In this document: one piece after another, positions 9,087 to 22,600 of the stretch
How the letters are laid out: every line of letters starts with the position of its first letter
How positions within the stretch are numbered: the first letter of the stretch is position 1
Origin: Cynocephalus volans
Lineage: Eukaryota > Chordata > Mammalia > Dermoptera > Cynocephalidae
Direction: 5' to 3'
NCBI RefSeq assembly: GCF_027409185.1
Contig: NC_084468.1
Location: forward strand, 48,547,001 to 48,611,000
Length of the DNA stretch: 64,000 nucleotides
The notes under the pieces: generated by a model
Databases searched by the model: none
The model's input: the letters and a program-made list of their open reading frames with translations, nothing else
Told to the model about the DNA's origin: nothing
Made by a program: the position numbers and the translations under genes

Positions 9087-11337
9087 TAAAGTCTCAATGT
9101 GGTGTTTAGGTGACCGGAAAATTGACGTAGACTGATCCATAGTGAACTTTGTTGACATCAGCAGGTCCTTAGAGAGTAAGCTACAGCAGGGTGATCATTT
9201 TACTACCAATTACTTGAAATAAGGATAAAACTCAAGCTATGATCAATGTTCCCATAATAAATAAAATCAGATTAGCAAGCTGCTGGGGAAGTTGATCATT
9301 TTATCTAATGGACTGTAAGCACAATTGTATGTGTTAAGTGCCTTTGATTTTGTTCTTAACCTCTGCCCTCTTATTTAAAACGTTTGAATTGTAGTTGAGG
9401 AATAGGCAGACTAGACTAGATGTTTTGAGAAGGGACAAAACTAAAGGACTGTGGGAGTAAGGGCTGCTCCATAGAGCAATTTTGTGGAAATCCCTGCCCT
9501 GCCCAGTTACAAACCAAAGAACACCACGTTGACATTCCTTCTAGGGTGCAGACATTCCCCATTTAAATTTCTCCATTTAACTCCTGCCAGCAGCACACAC
9601 ACTATCTTATCATAAGGAGAAATCAAGAATAATCTACCTGATTTTAAAGCAAGAGGCTCACTTCTATTTATGGTTGCCTTCATTACTTACCAAATGGGAA
9701 AGAATGATGGTGAGCTAAGCCAACCACAGAGTTTTGAAAAATTACTTGTATTTTGCTTGAATTACTGTAATGGCTGGTTGCTGTCTTTATTTTAGGAAGC
9801 ATATATATCTCTTTAATCCAGCTTGTTTAGATTATATTGAAATTCTTTGTCTTCCTATAAACATACCAAGGGCAGGGGAAAAAAAAAAAAACAGCTTCAG
9901 AGGCTGCTGGCCAAAAATAGAAGCTGATCTGTTGTGATTAAAATTTAGCCCAGGGTAATCCATAATGAGTTTAATTTGCACGCAGAAAATTGGTTATACA
10001 TAACACTTGTAGCTACTTGTATATAATGTTTGCCTTTTATCTTTGTTTATCCAATAAGCCATGATTAAGTTTCACCTTGGTTATGTGTTCTTTGTAGCTT
10101 CCCTGTGAAATAGCTGTCCCGTCTCCTCTGATTCTGGTCATCAGGAACCTACAGTGAGTGGCAGGATCTTCTCAGGCTTATTGCACCTTTGTCCCTGACC
10201 CCTCTGTGTAATACCACAGCTCAGTGCCTGTCAATATTTAAATTGAAGCCTCTGGAAAGAGCTCCAGTTCCTTATACTTACTTGCAGGGAGGATTTTCAC
10301 AGACCCAGCGCTTTGTGTGACCTCTGTGCCCTGATATTTTAGAGAAAGATTGGATGGCATGGTATTGGCTGTGATGATGAAAGTTACTAAAAATGACAAA
10401 TAACTGATCCTTTAATAAGATTCAAAACAGGTTTATTGAACTGTGAGGTTGTCAGTGGTAATGAGATTTTATACTCATTTTCTCACATCTCTTTTAATTT
10501 ACAGCAGAGTTGGGAAAAAAAATTGTTTTTAAGGGTCACCAGAAATATGATTCATGGATCTCTTAAACTCATTAGAAAATTATGAAGATGCATAATGCCC
10601 AGGGTAAACTAAAGGCTCATAAAGCCTTTCACTTAAGGTAAAATTGATTTCAAATGTGCTGGGGGAAGTGAATATTAGTTAGCCTTAGATTAATTCCCTT
10701 TATCTTTAAGTCTCCATTGTATGGGGGCAAGGTAGTTCTTAAATTAAAGATGGCATAATTAAAAGTGCAATAAATTGAAGGAATTACTTTATTTGATATA
10801 ATTTCTATGCAGTCTGGTCTCACTGACTGATTCTGTTATGGCACTGTCAATGAGTGGTGAAGACTAGGTACTGATTTTCAACTATATTATTCTTCACTGT
10901 AATCACCCTTTATTATAATACTTATCTGCAAGGGTACATCAATCAGCAAATGCCCATTAATTACACTGCTAATGGTCAGCAAGTAAAAGGATAATGCTAG
11001 AATGAATAGAGAATGAGCTGTAAGTACCTTTGGGATAGCTGCTGTATAACTACAGCAGTGGTACTCTGGGCAATGCTGAATTGGTGGGCAAAGCTATTGG
11101 CCTGGAGCCAGCAGGTAGCATGCATTACTGACCTTTCAGCTACTTGGAAAACTGCAGGAGCCTGAAGCCTAATATTAACAAACAATATTTAGAGCTTCTC
11201 TGGCAGGGCAAGGCATGGAGAATGCAGTCCCCTGATAATGCAGAGATGAAGATGTTTCTAAATGATATACTTTGATTCTGCTTCAAGTTTTTGAATGTTT
11301 TCCTTTTGTTCTGAAGAATGAAATTTGATACATTAGC
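9087..11337. other. unassigned AT-rich sequence
   Basis: Over 2 kb with no repeat that I recognise and no credible exon. A block near 9,890-10,080 has several homeodomain-like TAAT and TAATCC words in repeat-free sequence. It is flagged as a possible conserved non-coding element on composition only. Confidence 0.4.
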
Positions 11338-11718
11338 TGATAGAGTTTGGATCTTATTGTTCCCCCAAAACTAATGTGGAAATCTGATCCCCAGTGTGGC
11401 AGTGTTGGGAGCTGATTGAGTCATGGGGTGGATCCCTCATCAATGGATTAATGCCCTCCCTGGGAGTGGGGGTATTGAGTGAGTTCTTGCTCTATTAGTT
11501 CCTGTGAGAGCTGGTTGTTTAACAAGACCCTGGCACCTCCCCTCTCTCTCTCACTTGCTCTCGCCATGTGATCTGCTTGTACCCACTGGCTGCCTGCCAC
11601 TTTCCACCATGGAGTAGAAGTAGAAGGTTCCAGAATCATGAGCCAATAAACCACTTTACTTTATAATTTACCCAATCTCAGGTATTCTGTTATAGCAACA
11701 CAAAAACGGACTAATACA
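11338..11718 (+). repeat. solo MaLR LTR (MST/THE1-like)
   Basis: It begins TGATAGAGTTTGG and has GATTGAGTCATGGGGTGGAT, CCATGTGATCTGCTTGTACC and GCCTGCCACTTTCC, and ends CACAAAAACGGACTAATACA. No internal sequence follows, so it is a recombined solo LTR. It closely resembles the LTRs of the provirus at 55,553. The flanking 5-mers (TTAGC and TGAGT) match only partly. Confidence 0.85.
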
Positions 11719-12458
11719 TGAGTCAAAAGCTTTTTATACTTGAATGTAAAATATAGAAAGGAATAATCATTTTCAGATAAGCTGCTTCCAAATATCTAGA
11801 AGGTTAATGGGTGCATTCATTTGGTATACTTGGGCATTGATCTTTTCTTCCACCAATTCCCATAGGCTTCAAAATTATTATAATACTTACTGATATGCAG
11901 ATATGCAATATCTTAAAATAATAGAGTATTAATTCAGTAGTATTTAATCTTGACTTAACTGGCATTAAAATTATACTCCTTTTTTAAAAGCTATATTTAG
12001 TGTTCAGAAAAATAATAAATTTCTCAAATTTTCTCTTATACTTGTGGCATGGGGTATATCGGTGTACGTTTTAAATGCCATTGAGCTTGGAAGTTGGAGA
12101 AAAGGAAAATAAGATGATTTTGAACTGACTTTAATAGAAAAATGGGGAACACAAAATCATACAATTAGAAAAAGAAAATGAGATGATTATGGACCATTCA
12201 CTGGAGAAAGTAGGGTATAAGTGATTTTCATGTTTGAAATAAGAAGGAGAAAAAAAGCAGGCTGGAGAGCTGCAAATACTCTTGAAAAGAAGTGGAATGA
12301 TTTTTCCTCTTTATCCGGCCTCACTACTAACATGAGAGAGAACATTTTTGGACTGTTCTTGAGGTTAAACAGAAGCAGTATCTGTCAGAAAGAAGCAGCA
12401 TCACAAAATAAAGAAAGAAACAAGTAACAAATGCTGATCTTCTTAAATATTATTTAGG

Positions 12459-12540
12459 CTGTGGTTTCTCCAGTGGCTGCACACAATGAAGGGATGAAGC
12501 AAGAATAGAGAAGTTCCATTTACATGAATGTGGAAGCCAC
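12459..12540 (+). repeat. 82-bp segment, copy 1 of a dispersed direct repeat
   Basis: It is the same length as 17,452-17,533 and aligns to it without gaps, with about 10 mismatches. Both copies start CTGTGGTTTCTCCAGTGG and end GCCAC. I do not recognise the family. Confidence 0.8.
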
Positions 12541-12590
12541 TTTCTTGAGTGAAAAGCAGAAAAACTAAAAATATGCTATGCCAGTTAGCT

Positions 12591-12593
<3 letters not shown>

Positions 12594-12671
<78 letters not shown>
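12594..12671 (+). repeat. (TG)n microsatellite
   Basis: A dinucleotide tract of 78 bp with one GG interruption near 12,629. It creates a spurious 65-codon Cys-Val frame. Confidence 0.97.
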
Positions 12672-12673
<2 letters not shown>

Positions 12674-14306
12674 GTGAAGTACTCAGTTTTCAACTCATCT
12701 CTTTGTATTCTCTGCCAAATAACTTTTGTTTTATTTTTCAGGTTATATGAGTGTACTGCTTATTTTTGGCCTTGAGAAGACAATGCTTTTGTCTTCTGTG
12801 GATGCCAAATGTAGAACAAATTAACATTCAGCATACCTATTACTTAGAAATTAAAATACTATTACATTTCTTCTGAATGATTTCTTTTATTACAAAGATA
12901 TATTTAATTAGGCATTTAAAAATGAAGTGTTCCTTGAAATTTGGAAGTAATTTTATTATTTCCATAATTCTCTCACCAAATTAATTAGATATTGTGGGCC
13001 AAATGTGTAGTTTAAAATCATCAGATCAATGTAAATGACATTTTGTATGTAAAATTAAGTAGGAGACTTTTAGAGATTTTTAATTTAATCTGAAAGGCAA
13101 TTGAGAAAATAGTTCTCTGAACCAAAGTTAAAGATGTTATTTAAAATGAATTCTAAAGCTAAAGGACAATCATTACTTCAGATTAAATGCCAAAGGACAA
13201 AGATTAATGGTGAAAAATCTTTATTAGTAGGAAGGAATTGAGTGGAAAATTATTAACTTGTCCCTTCATAAATCTTTAATACTAATTGATTAGTGCTTTA
13301 TATTTAAAGATATAATCACCAGAGTGTAAATAAGATGTGTAATCTTTTTTAGTAATGGTCTAAAATATTCCACCAGACATTTGAAAGGCACATCCTTCTG
13401 GAAAAGTTGGGCTATTCCATTCCAAGAATATCAGAGTTATTTTATTAGGAAAATCAAATTCTTGTAAACTTTGGAAACATTTCCTAAACTTTGAATCTCT
13501 CTCTCTATCTTTAGCTACTTCAGAAACACTAAATTTACCTCTATCACTAAAAAATGTGATTTCCCGGACTCTCATAAGATAGCCATTTAAAAACATCTTT
13601 AAGAATTTATTTTTAATTTCTTAACACTGTGCTTCCTGGAACTGTCAATATCTGTACATGCTCATGCCCATGTGAACATTTTTAAAACTAACTTTATTAA
13701 TAAACAGGGATAGTTGTCTCATCTTCAATAGTGATGGAGAAGGCCAAATAATAAGGACAACATAAAAGCTCAAAAATATTTTTATTAACATGTACAGATT
13801 TAAAAAAAATTTATTTATTAGAATTTCTTGTGGTGAGCATCGTCTGAGAAAAGTACTTTGGGAAGACAATTTTAGATAATAGCACCCCAAGGGCATGTAC
13901 AAATAATAAAAGAAGTCCCTCTTCTTTTGGCAATGAGATAGGAAGAATAATTTGTATTGCTTCTAGAAGACAGGTAGAGAGGGAGAAGAATAATAAGGTG
14001 AGACTAAGTAAGCTGTCAGAAAGCTGTGTGTGGCATGATATGGCTGGTCCTCGTGAGCCCCCCAAAATGATTCATGTTAGTGTATTTCTTGTAGAAGCTT
14101 GAGAAGGTGATAAATTTTGCAATACCTGTTGATATAAGGTGAGGCAGAGATAGTATACACAAAAATAGGAGCCAAGGGTGGATTCTAGAGCTAGAGCTGA
14201 AATCTGAGATACATGAAATTAAACAAAGGCATTTTATCAGTACACTAATGAAAAATAACCAACTCATAGTCTTTAGGTAACCATGAATGAGATTGAGAAA
14301 GAAAGC

Positions 14307-14659
14307 TGTCTTCAGTCAACTCGGGTAGCCATGGCAAATACCTTTGACTGGGTGGCTTAAATGAGACATTTATTTCTCACAGTTTTGCAGACTGTGAAGT
14401 ACAAGATTAGAGTGCCAGCTTATTCACTTCCTGGTGAGGGCTGTCTTGCAGAGACTGCCTTCACACCGTGTCCTCCGCTGGCCTAGAGAGATATCATCTC
14501 TCTTGTGTCTCTTCTTATAAGGGTATTAATTTCATTCATGAGGGTTCTAACATGAACTAATTACTTCCCAAAGGCCCCACTCCAAATACTATCACATTAG
14601 GGATTAGTTTCAATATATGAATTTGGAGGGAAGGGGGCACAAGCATTCAGTTCGTAGCA
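14307..14659 (-). repeat. solo MLT1-type LTR, antisense
   Basis: In antisense it runs from TGTCTTCAGTCAACTCGGG through TTTATTTCTCACAGTTTTGC and TCTCTTCTTATAAGGG, ending CATTCAGTTCGTAGCA. Flanking bases (AAAGC and GAAAC) are only loosely alike. Confidence 0.78.
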
Positions 14660-14804
14660 GAAACATTGTTTACAAGAGACAGAAAAATGTTGACTTTATT
14701 ATGTGTGGAAGATCTAAATTTGACAATGAAATGTTTCTGAAACTCTCTTTTTAGAAAAAGAAACTTTTTAAAAAGATAATTTCCAATACAAATGTGATCA
14801 CCTC

Positions 14805-15207
14805 TGTATTAGTCCATTTCTGTTGCTTATAACAAAATAGGCAGAACTGGGTAATTTGTAAGAAAAAAAAATTTATTACTTACAGTTTTGGAGGCTGGGA
14901 AGTCCAAAGTCCAGGAAACACATTTGGTGAAGGTCTTGGTGGTGGTGACAGTGAACCAGAGGTCTGACCTGGCAAAAAATGGCAGAGCAGAGAGAGACTA
15001 ACCTCTCATGTGCTCTTCTTTTAAAGCTCTCAGAACCATGCCCCTGACCACCTTTTTCGATCCATCACTATGGCATGGTGCTACAATTTAATCACCTCTT
15101 CAGGGCACCATCTTTCAATTACCCTAATAAGATTTCCCACCCTCTTAACAATCACAGTGGAGATCAAGCTACTAATAAATAAAACTTGGAGGACACAACC
15201 TGTATCA
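14805..15207 (-). repeat. 3' LTR of antisense MaLR provirus
   Basis: On the plus strand it starts TGTATTAGTCCATTTCTGTTG and ends ACACAACCTGTATCA. It is the same subtype as the LTRs at 34,672, 42,555 and 43,373, marked by TTGCTTATAACA next to the 3' end. Confidence 0.85.
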
Positions 15208-16727
15208 TTTCACCCCTGGTCTCCAAAGTATATGTCCTCCTCACAGATGAATACATTCATTCCATCCCCAAAGTCTTAATTTGTTTCAACTCAAAAGTCC
15301 AAAGTCCAAAGTTCCAGCTGTGAAATCAGTAGAAGTTATCTACTTCCAAGATACAATGCTGGGACAAGAATAGAGTACACATTCCCATTTAGAAAGGGAG
15401 AAATAGACCAAAAGAAAGGGCTAACAGGTCCCAAACAAGTCTGAAACCCATGAGAGCAGGCATTAAATCTTATAGCTGGCAAATCATGTACCTTGACTCC
15501 ATGTTAGATGTCCTCTGCATGCTGGTGTAGGGTTGGGTCCCCAAGTCTTTCCTGGTCTCAGGCCACACTTCAGCTTTCCTAGGCTCATGTTCCACTCTGG
15601 TTGCTTCACAATTCTGGGGTCTCCATGGTGGTCCCACTCTCACAGCTCCACTAGGCACAGCACTGATGGGGTTTTTCTGCTGCAACTCCAACCTCACATT
15701 TCTCTAGGCATTGCTCTAGTGAAGGCTTTATGTGGTGAATCCTCCCCTGTGACAAATTTCATCTTGGGTCCCCCAGTTTTCCATACATCCATTGAAATCA
15801 GGGTGGAGGTTCCCAAGCATCTACTGCTCTGACATTCTGTGAGCCTACAGGCCTAACACCATATAGATGCCACCAAGGCTTCTAGTTTGTATTTTTCCAA
15901 GCTGTGCATCCAGCCACACCTGGTGCCAACTTAGCCATAGCTGCAGCAGCCAAAGCAGCCAGGGTGCTGCTGGTGTGGAGAGCAGCATCAGAAGGTAGCC
16001 CTGGGCAGTGAGCCCATGGAGGGTGCCTCAGTTCTGTTCCCCAAGACCACTCTGTCTCCCTAGGCCTCTGGGCCTGTGATGGATGATGCAGCCTTCAAGA
16101 TCTCTGAAACACCTTCAAGGTCTTTTTTCCCTTCTCTTGATAATCTCTTTCTTCTGTACTAACCTCCTTAGCAAAGGGCCCCTGCACTATACCCTTGCTT
16201 TTGTGGCCAAGGTGAAAGTTTTCCATTTTTTCCCCCCTCTGCTTTCTTTTGAATTTTAAATTCTGGCTTTATGTCATGCTTTTTCTGCTGTAACTCAGCA
16301 TAGGCTGTTGCAAGTAGCCATATGGCTTCCTTAATGCTTTGTTGCTTAGAAATTTCTTCTGCCAAATATCCTGGATTGGCATTTTTAAGTTCCACACTCA
16401 ACAAAACTTTTGGGCCTGAACAGAAAGCAGCCAAGTTCCTTGACAGTTCACAGCAAGGGTGATATTTGGCTCAGTTTCCAATAAGTTTCTTCTCATTTAC
16501 ATCTGAGATTTTCTCAGAATAGCCTTTACTGTCCATATTTCTATTAGTTTTCTGCTCTCTACCACATAACCAGTCTCTAAGACATTCCAGACATTCTCTC
16601 ATCGTTTTGTCTTCTTCTGAGTCCTCCAAACTCCTCCAGCCTTTGCCTAACACCCAGTTCCAAGGCCACTTCTACATTTTCAAGTATCTGTTATAAGCAA
16701 TACCCCACTTCTCTGGTACCAATTTTC

Positions 16728-17129
16728 TCTATTAGTCTGTTTCTGTTGCTTATTACATAAATACCTGAAACTGGATGATTATAAGAAAATGAAATTTATT
16801 GCTTATAGTTTGGGAGATTGGGAAGTCCAGAGTCCAGGGAACACATCTGGTGAGGGTCTTGGTGGTGGCAACAGTGACCCAGGGGTCTCATATGGCAGAA
16901 AATGGCAGACCAGAGAGAGATTAAGCTCTCATGTGCTCTTCTTTTAAAGCCCTTAGAACCACCCTTGACCATCATTGTTAATCCATACACTACGGCATGG
17001 TCCTACAATCTAATCACCTTTCGAGGTCTCACTTTTCAACTACCATAATAGGATTTCTGACCCTCTTAATAGTCACAGTGGGGGGTCCAAGTATTAATAC
17101 ATAAAACTTAGAGGGCACAATCCATATCA
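16728..17129 (-). repeat. 5' LTR of antisense MaLR provirus
   Basis: It runs from TCTATTAGTCTG to GGGCACAATCCATATCA on the plus strand. The inverted TG/CA ends match the partner LTR except for one base at the outer edge. Confidence 0.85.
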
Positions 17130-17451
17130 ACCTCCTCAACCCAAATATTATTGTCATTTCTTACCATATTCAGGGCTGCTAAGTAAAATGGTACCATATA
17201 ATTTCTGGGAAAGACTTCAAGCATGGTTGAAAGTGTCAAGTTCATTCAGGTACTCAATAACATTGAATGATGTGGATTCACGCTGAAGACAGACTATCCT
17301 GAGTATAAGACCAGGTTCCAGGTTCCTCTGCTGGATGATGGACCATTTTCAGGAATTGCCCTTTGGTGAAGTATAAGTTTAGAACTTCCTTACTAGTAGA
17401 TAGTGCTACTGTAATTATATAATCTTCTAGCCCAGAGATCTCCAGAGTGGT

Positions 17452-17533
17452 CTGTGGTTTCTCCAGTGGTTACACAAAATGAAGGGATGGAGGAAGAACA
17501 TAGAAGTTCCATTTACACGAATATGGCAGCCAC
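17452..17533 (+). repeat. 82-bp segment, copy 2 of a dispersed direct repeat
   Basis: Ungapped partner of 12,459-12,540, about 88% identical by hand count. It lies just outside the provirus. Confidence 0.8.
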
Positions 17534-17535
17534 AG

Positions 17536-17862
17536 GTTAGCTGTTTATCAGAGCATTTAATTTTTCCTGGCACATAACTAGACTACCTTTCCCAGACTCC
17601 CTTATAGTTAGGTGCATCCATGTGACTCGATTCTGACTAACAGAATGTGAACTGAGTGATGTCTTTTACTTCCAGGCCTGGCCCATACAAACTCACATGT
17701 GCAATCTTAAATGCTCTTTTCCAATCTACTGGCTTGATGACAGGAGCATGGTGACCTCGAAAGCCATGTATTAAGGATAGTGGAGCCACTTACAAGAAAG
17801 TTGCCACAGATTGGGAATAATTCTTTTGGAATTTTTACGAGGAGGAAATAAACTTCTATTTC
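17536..17862 (+). repeat. ancient LTR-like repeat
   Basis: It contains ACTACCTTTCCCAGACTCCC, ATCCATGTGACTCGATTCTGA, CCAGGCCTGGCCCATACAAAC and GGAGGAAATAAACTTCTATTTCC in order. These are landmarks of a common old mammalian repeat ending in a polyadenylation motif. Subfamily not named. A pyrimidine-rich (TTTCC)n tract follows at about 17,860-17,897. Confidence 0.5.
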
Positions 17863-18649
17863 CTTTCTTTCCTTTCCTTTCCTTCCCTTTTCTTTCCCAG
17901 AAATATTAAATGAGATAAGGAAAGAACATTCTCATTGAATCCAGCAATATGAATTTGATATCCATGGAGGTCCTCAGAGGCTTGAATGGAAGAGTTCCTG
18001 TGGAATGAGAGAAAGTAACCAGCATATAAAGGACTTCACAATGAACAGGAGGGGATGGGGTGGAGAACACTGTGAAGACAACCCTTTCAGGGAATTTGAC
18101 CATGAAGGGGAGCAAAGAAATGAGGCCATATTTAAACCAGTATATCAGGTCATGGGAATTTTAAAAATTAAAGTATCTACGACGCACTATTTATTTATTT
18201 TTAAAATTTTGGCAGCTACCATAGCATATTTGGAAATAATGGCATTACTACCGTAGAGGGAAAAGACTGATGATGCAGGAAATTAGAGGTTAAATAATAG
18301 ATAAAGGCTTTGAGAAGAAAAGAGGAGATTGGCACCAAAGCACAATGAAATGAGTTGACCTTTTATAGGAAGAGGGACAATGTAAGAGGAGATAAGAAGG
18401 GCCGAGTTTAGTCAGCTTTTAGGGGGAGGGATTTCTATTTGATGGCTTCAATTTTCTAGTTCTAGTAAGAGGCAGGTTCCCTAGGAGACAGTTAGTGTGG
18501 AAGAGAGAGGAGTTGTATGAGAAGAGCAAAAGAACGTGGGCAGTGTCATGTGCCGATTGGTAAAGTGAATCCGGTCAGCTCAGGTGCAAATTTTTTTCCA
18601 GCAACTACTAGAACAGATGCTATGAATGCTATTAGGAATGTATGACAAT
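17863..18649. other. unassigned sequence
   Basis: Apart from a short (TTTCC)n tract, nothing is recognised. Confidence 0.4.
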
Positions 18650-18860
18650 AGTTTAGGTAGTAACACAGATTCTGGAGAAAGGACAAATCTCAAATTCTGG
18701 ATAAGAAATTTGACTTTGTCTCCTTAACTCTGTGATCTTGAGCAAATTATTTTACTTTCTGACTATAATATGACTATAACAACAACTACGTCGCATATAA
18801 TAAAAATTAAATGTTGATGCATATACTGTCCTTAGCAGAAATAGAATAAAGTCTGTAATA
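18650..18860 (+). repeat. MIR SINE fragment
   Basis: It has CACAGATTCTGGAGAAAGGAC, TAACTCTGTGATCTTGAGCAAATTA in two parts and a tail TTAAATGTTGATGCATATACTG, which follow the MIR core and 3' domain. Confidence 0.65.
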
Positions 18861-19189
18861 AAAGATGGCTATTTCTACTATAATAGATATTTCCCTAATA
18901 AAAACATAAATGGATAAGAGAGCTTTGCTTGTGTGGTTAGACCTTTGATCATTTTCTTTATTTGAAAGTTATATATTTTTTGTTTTTAATTTAGATCAAA
19001 CTATTTGTGAGGTCTGGCACCCAGACTATATGCATTTTCCTACATCTCTTTACATCACCTCATCCTCCCCCTCAAGAACTTCAGAGGACTGCCCTGTTTT
19101 GAGGTAATAAAAGACAATGAATGCCATATTTGGTTGCAATTAATTAGGAAGGAATATCTGAAGAAACGAGTGATGAACAGAATTTTGAA

Positions 19190-19620
19190 GAGAGGCAAGA
19201 TATTGGTGGAAAGAGCAAGAAATGAATTTGTAGGTCGGTGGGTGGGGGGTTTGCATGAGGAAAGACACAGAGATGAAAATGAGCAAATCACATATGCAGG
19301 CATTGCTGGTGGGAGTGGAGAGGCTGTGGGGAGAGGTAATGAAAAATGAAGGTGGGATGGGATCCTGGGGGGTGTCATATTAGCAGAAAGACCCGAAGGC
19401 CAGAGAAGCTTGGGATGTACATAATAAGTGACATTGAAGCCCTGGAGATTGCTGAGCAGGCAAGACGCCTGAAGAAAATGAAGTTAGAGGAAAATCATTA
19501 GAGTGTCAGTGAGTCGGTGGAATCTGATGATGAGAGACTGGTGACAGAGAGACCTGTTGGAAGCCATCACTGCAATTCAGATTTGAGAGGATGAGGCCCC
19601 TGGACTGGGCGGCTATGGGA
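19190..19620 (-). repeat. L2 LINE 3'-end fragment, antisense
   Basis: Degraded antisense L2 landmarks are seen, including GAGAGACCTGTTGGAAGCC followed by ATCACTGCAATTCAGATTTG. The antisense frame of 107 codons here is chance. Confidence 0.4.
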
Positions 19621-22600
19621 ACTGAGAAGAAAGCATAAATTATAACAACATAATTTAGGAGGTTGTGTAAAGAAGACCTAAGAGAGAGGTAGAAAATAAC
19701 TCAAACTTGATAATTTAGAGTGCTGAGGGAACTGGATATTAGAGTGAAGTGGTATTTTGGGGGGAGGGTGGGAGAAGGGAACAGAACTGTCCTAATAGGG
19801 TAAGGTATGATAAGACCAATGCATATGTATGCCAAACTTACATTTGAATACTAATAATGAAAAAGAACGTTTGAGTAATATGTTATTGCCTTCAAGAAGA
19901 AAAAATAATAGGAAGAAGGAATATTTGGAACTTTCTCCAGAAATTGTAATCTTGGGCCATCTCAGACCATATAATGTTTTCTTTTGACTTTGCATATGGA
20001 TGTAAAAGTGTGCCAAACACATATGGTGAGGTGAGTGAGCGTGCATTCCTTGGGTCCATGGGTCTAACTCTCAGTCTTCCCTCTGCAGCATTGCTTTGAG
20101 CATGGGAATTTTAGGACTGGAGTACAAGGAAAGAATTTGTCACTTGGTACTCAGTGAGACACCTCAGGTCAACAGTCCCTCTGCAGCTTGGGAATACAAG
20201 ATGAAGCAGGATTTTCCTGAGAGCTGGAATTTGTTGAGGAGTTGTTTTAGGTGCCACTGGATCATGATATGCCATGAGGCCAGAGTCTCTAATGACTGAC
20301 ACGTGATGAGCGCTTAGCTGCTGGCACTGTTCTTGGTTCTTTGAATACAGTTGTAATTCACAGGCATTGCTTAAACATGGCTGGCTTTGCAATCTGTGCA
20401 AGTCATGCAGTCAGTGTCAGAAGTTAAATCTTATAAAAAGCTCCTCTGAATATCTGAGTTTGAAATGCCTTTCTCAACTTTCTCTGTGAATAAGGAGAGA
20501 AAAGACAGTGCCCTTTCAAGTTTGATTAGATCACAGAACTACTGTTATCTTTATCACTTTTAAGGTAACTTTAACTGTGAAGTAAAGTGTAAATTAGCAG
20601 GAAAAACATGTTTGGTTTCCTAACTTAGATGGGGAGATTTCAACAGTTGACATCCAACTGGTTTTTAGTCTTGGCTTGTAAGTGTTCTGTGTTTTTAATA
20701 GTGTTGACAAAACTTTCAAAAAATGAGGAATGTATAGTGAATGTAAGATGCAAGTCCCTGTCTTGAAGAATGTTGTCCAATTGATTTCGTATAGAATATA
20801 CATTTCCCGTTTTTATATATAATTTACTAAATAATATGCATCTTATCTATCTTTTGCATATTATAGAAATACCTATATATCTCCATAACATCTGCACCTT
20901 TTCTAAGTTTAATCTCTCCAATTTAGTGGATTTTAATATTTTTATATACTAATTTATGTTTAATCAAAGTATGGTAAATTGTGGTTACTTCACTCTATTT
21001 TTAAAACTTTCATGTGGTCTGATGATTTAAACTAAACGTGCATATTATGTTGCTGTTTAATTACATGCTGAATATTTGTCACTAATAAAAATGTTTTCTT
21101 TTCTGTAGAAATAATTTTACACTCCATAATTTATAGCTTAATAAAATAGTATAAATTTAGGCATAAAGTGTGAAATGAAAGAGTTGACTTATTTTGAGTT
21201 TGAATTTGTAAAGAATGCCTCTTTAAAAAATAAACTCAACAGCCTGAAAGTATTAATGCATTTAGCTAAAAACAAAAAAACAAAAAAACAAACAAAAAAA
21301 AAACTGGTTTAAAAATGAACAAGTCAAAGTATTTAAAAAATGAAATGTTTCATGTATTTGACCAGCTTTCTACAGAATTAGGCAGAGACCAGAGTGTGCA
21401 GCCAACATGTGGCGAAGAAAAGCCTTCATCTTCAATACACTGAAGCAGCAGAAAGTGCATTACATCTTCTCTTCTGTTCATTCAATGGCCACATGGGCTG
21501 GAAAGTGTTTTTCAAATTGCATTCCACAGTTTTCTGAAGCATCTTTGAAATTGTGATTTTGACAAGCTTCTGTAAAGCAGGGTGAGAACTTCTTGAGGCA
21601 TGAATTGGAAATAGGCTTCTCTCCTTCAAATCACCTTATTATAAGGGTTTTCATGTTTGTGCTGTAAGGACATTGAGGACGGCTCCTCATTAAAGTGGTC
21701 TCATAGCTTCAGTGGAGCCTACGCTCAGTGCCACAGCAGCTGGACCACCAAGTCTCTAGTCTCTAGCTGGTTTTCATGGCCCTGCCTCAGCACTAGCTGC
21801 TTTCCTGTCCTCCCAGGGGTTCCCTGAGACTTCCTGAATGGAGAGAGCTCAGCCTCCAGCCCTTCACTGCTCAGCTCAGGAAGTTTGCTTCAGTACACAC
21901 CTTCCCAAACTCCAATTCCAAAATCTTTCCAGTGAGCTTTTCAGAAAAGAGTTTCTTTCCTTCCCAAAATGTTGGGGAATATCCAAGATTAAAATTCTGA
22001 CCTTGAAAACCTCACACTTAGGAGCTGAAGATAATACAGCGTAGGAAATAAGATAATCTATTAACAGAGTTAAATTTTTCCAGGGGTGGCTGATGGGGAA
22101 GTTGAATAAGGAATAATCTCCAAAAGATTAGGAAAACTGTGGAGCTGAGATTTGACACTGTTGGTCCGTGGACCTTGCTTCCGTATAATGATCTCTAAAT
22201 TCATTCTTAGATATTTTTAAATTTTAGAGCAGGAATGGAAACATTTTACACTTGCTCATTGAAAGGAAATCCATCTTCTGAGTTATTTTTTTAAACTCAG
22301 TTATTTTTAAAACTGAGTAATTTTTTTAAACCGGTTTCTTTCATTTTTAACATTTCTCAAAGTCTGTTCACCGAGCCCAGACTAGCTCAGTGCTTCTTTC
22401 TTGTAGCTACTTCCGTTTAACAGGTGGAGCAAGTGGACCAATTCCACCACCTGCCACTTTACACTTGTCACCGGCTTCAAGCAATAAAGGCTGTTGTTCC
22501 TTCCAGACTGATGATAAAGACTGAATATCCATCCACGTGTAAGGAATGGCTGAACATTAATTGCCAACCGCCATTCCTGGAGATTCCTCTTCGTTTAAGA

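Larger units (their letters stand above)
11719..14306. other. unassigned AT-rich sequence
   Basis: It contains an 82-bp segment repeated at 17,452 and a (TG)n tract, both listed separately. The open frames here of 60-85 codons show no protein features. Confidence 0.4.
14800..17134 (-). mobile_element. complete MaLR provirus, antisense, with ACCTC target duplication
   Basis: The element occupies 14805-17129 and is flanked by a perfect 5-bp duplication ACCTC (14800-14804 and 17130-17134). Two ~403-bp LTRs surround ~1.5 kb of internal sequence. Next to the right-hand (5') LTR the minus strand reads TTGGTACCAGAG, the likely primer-binding site, resembling the tRNA-Leu sites of ERVL-like elements. 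The internal region is homologous to that of the provirus at 55,553; for example both encode a fragment with the motif AEEISKQQSIK, here around 16,300-16,380. No pol or env is present, as is usual for MaLR, and the gag-like frame is broken. Confidence 0.88.

Noticed and set aside
12578..12775. 65-codon frame rich in Cys-Val
   Set aside because: It is a reading of the (TG)n microsatellite.
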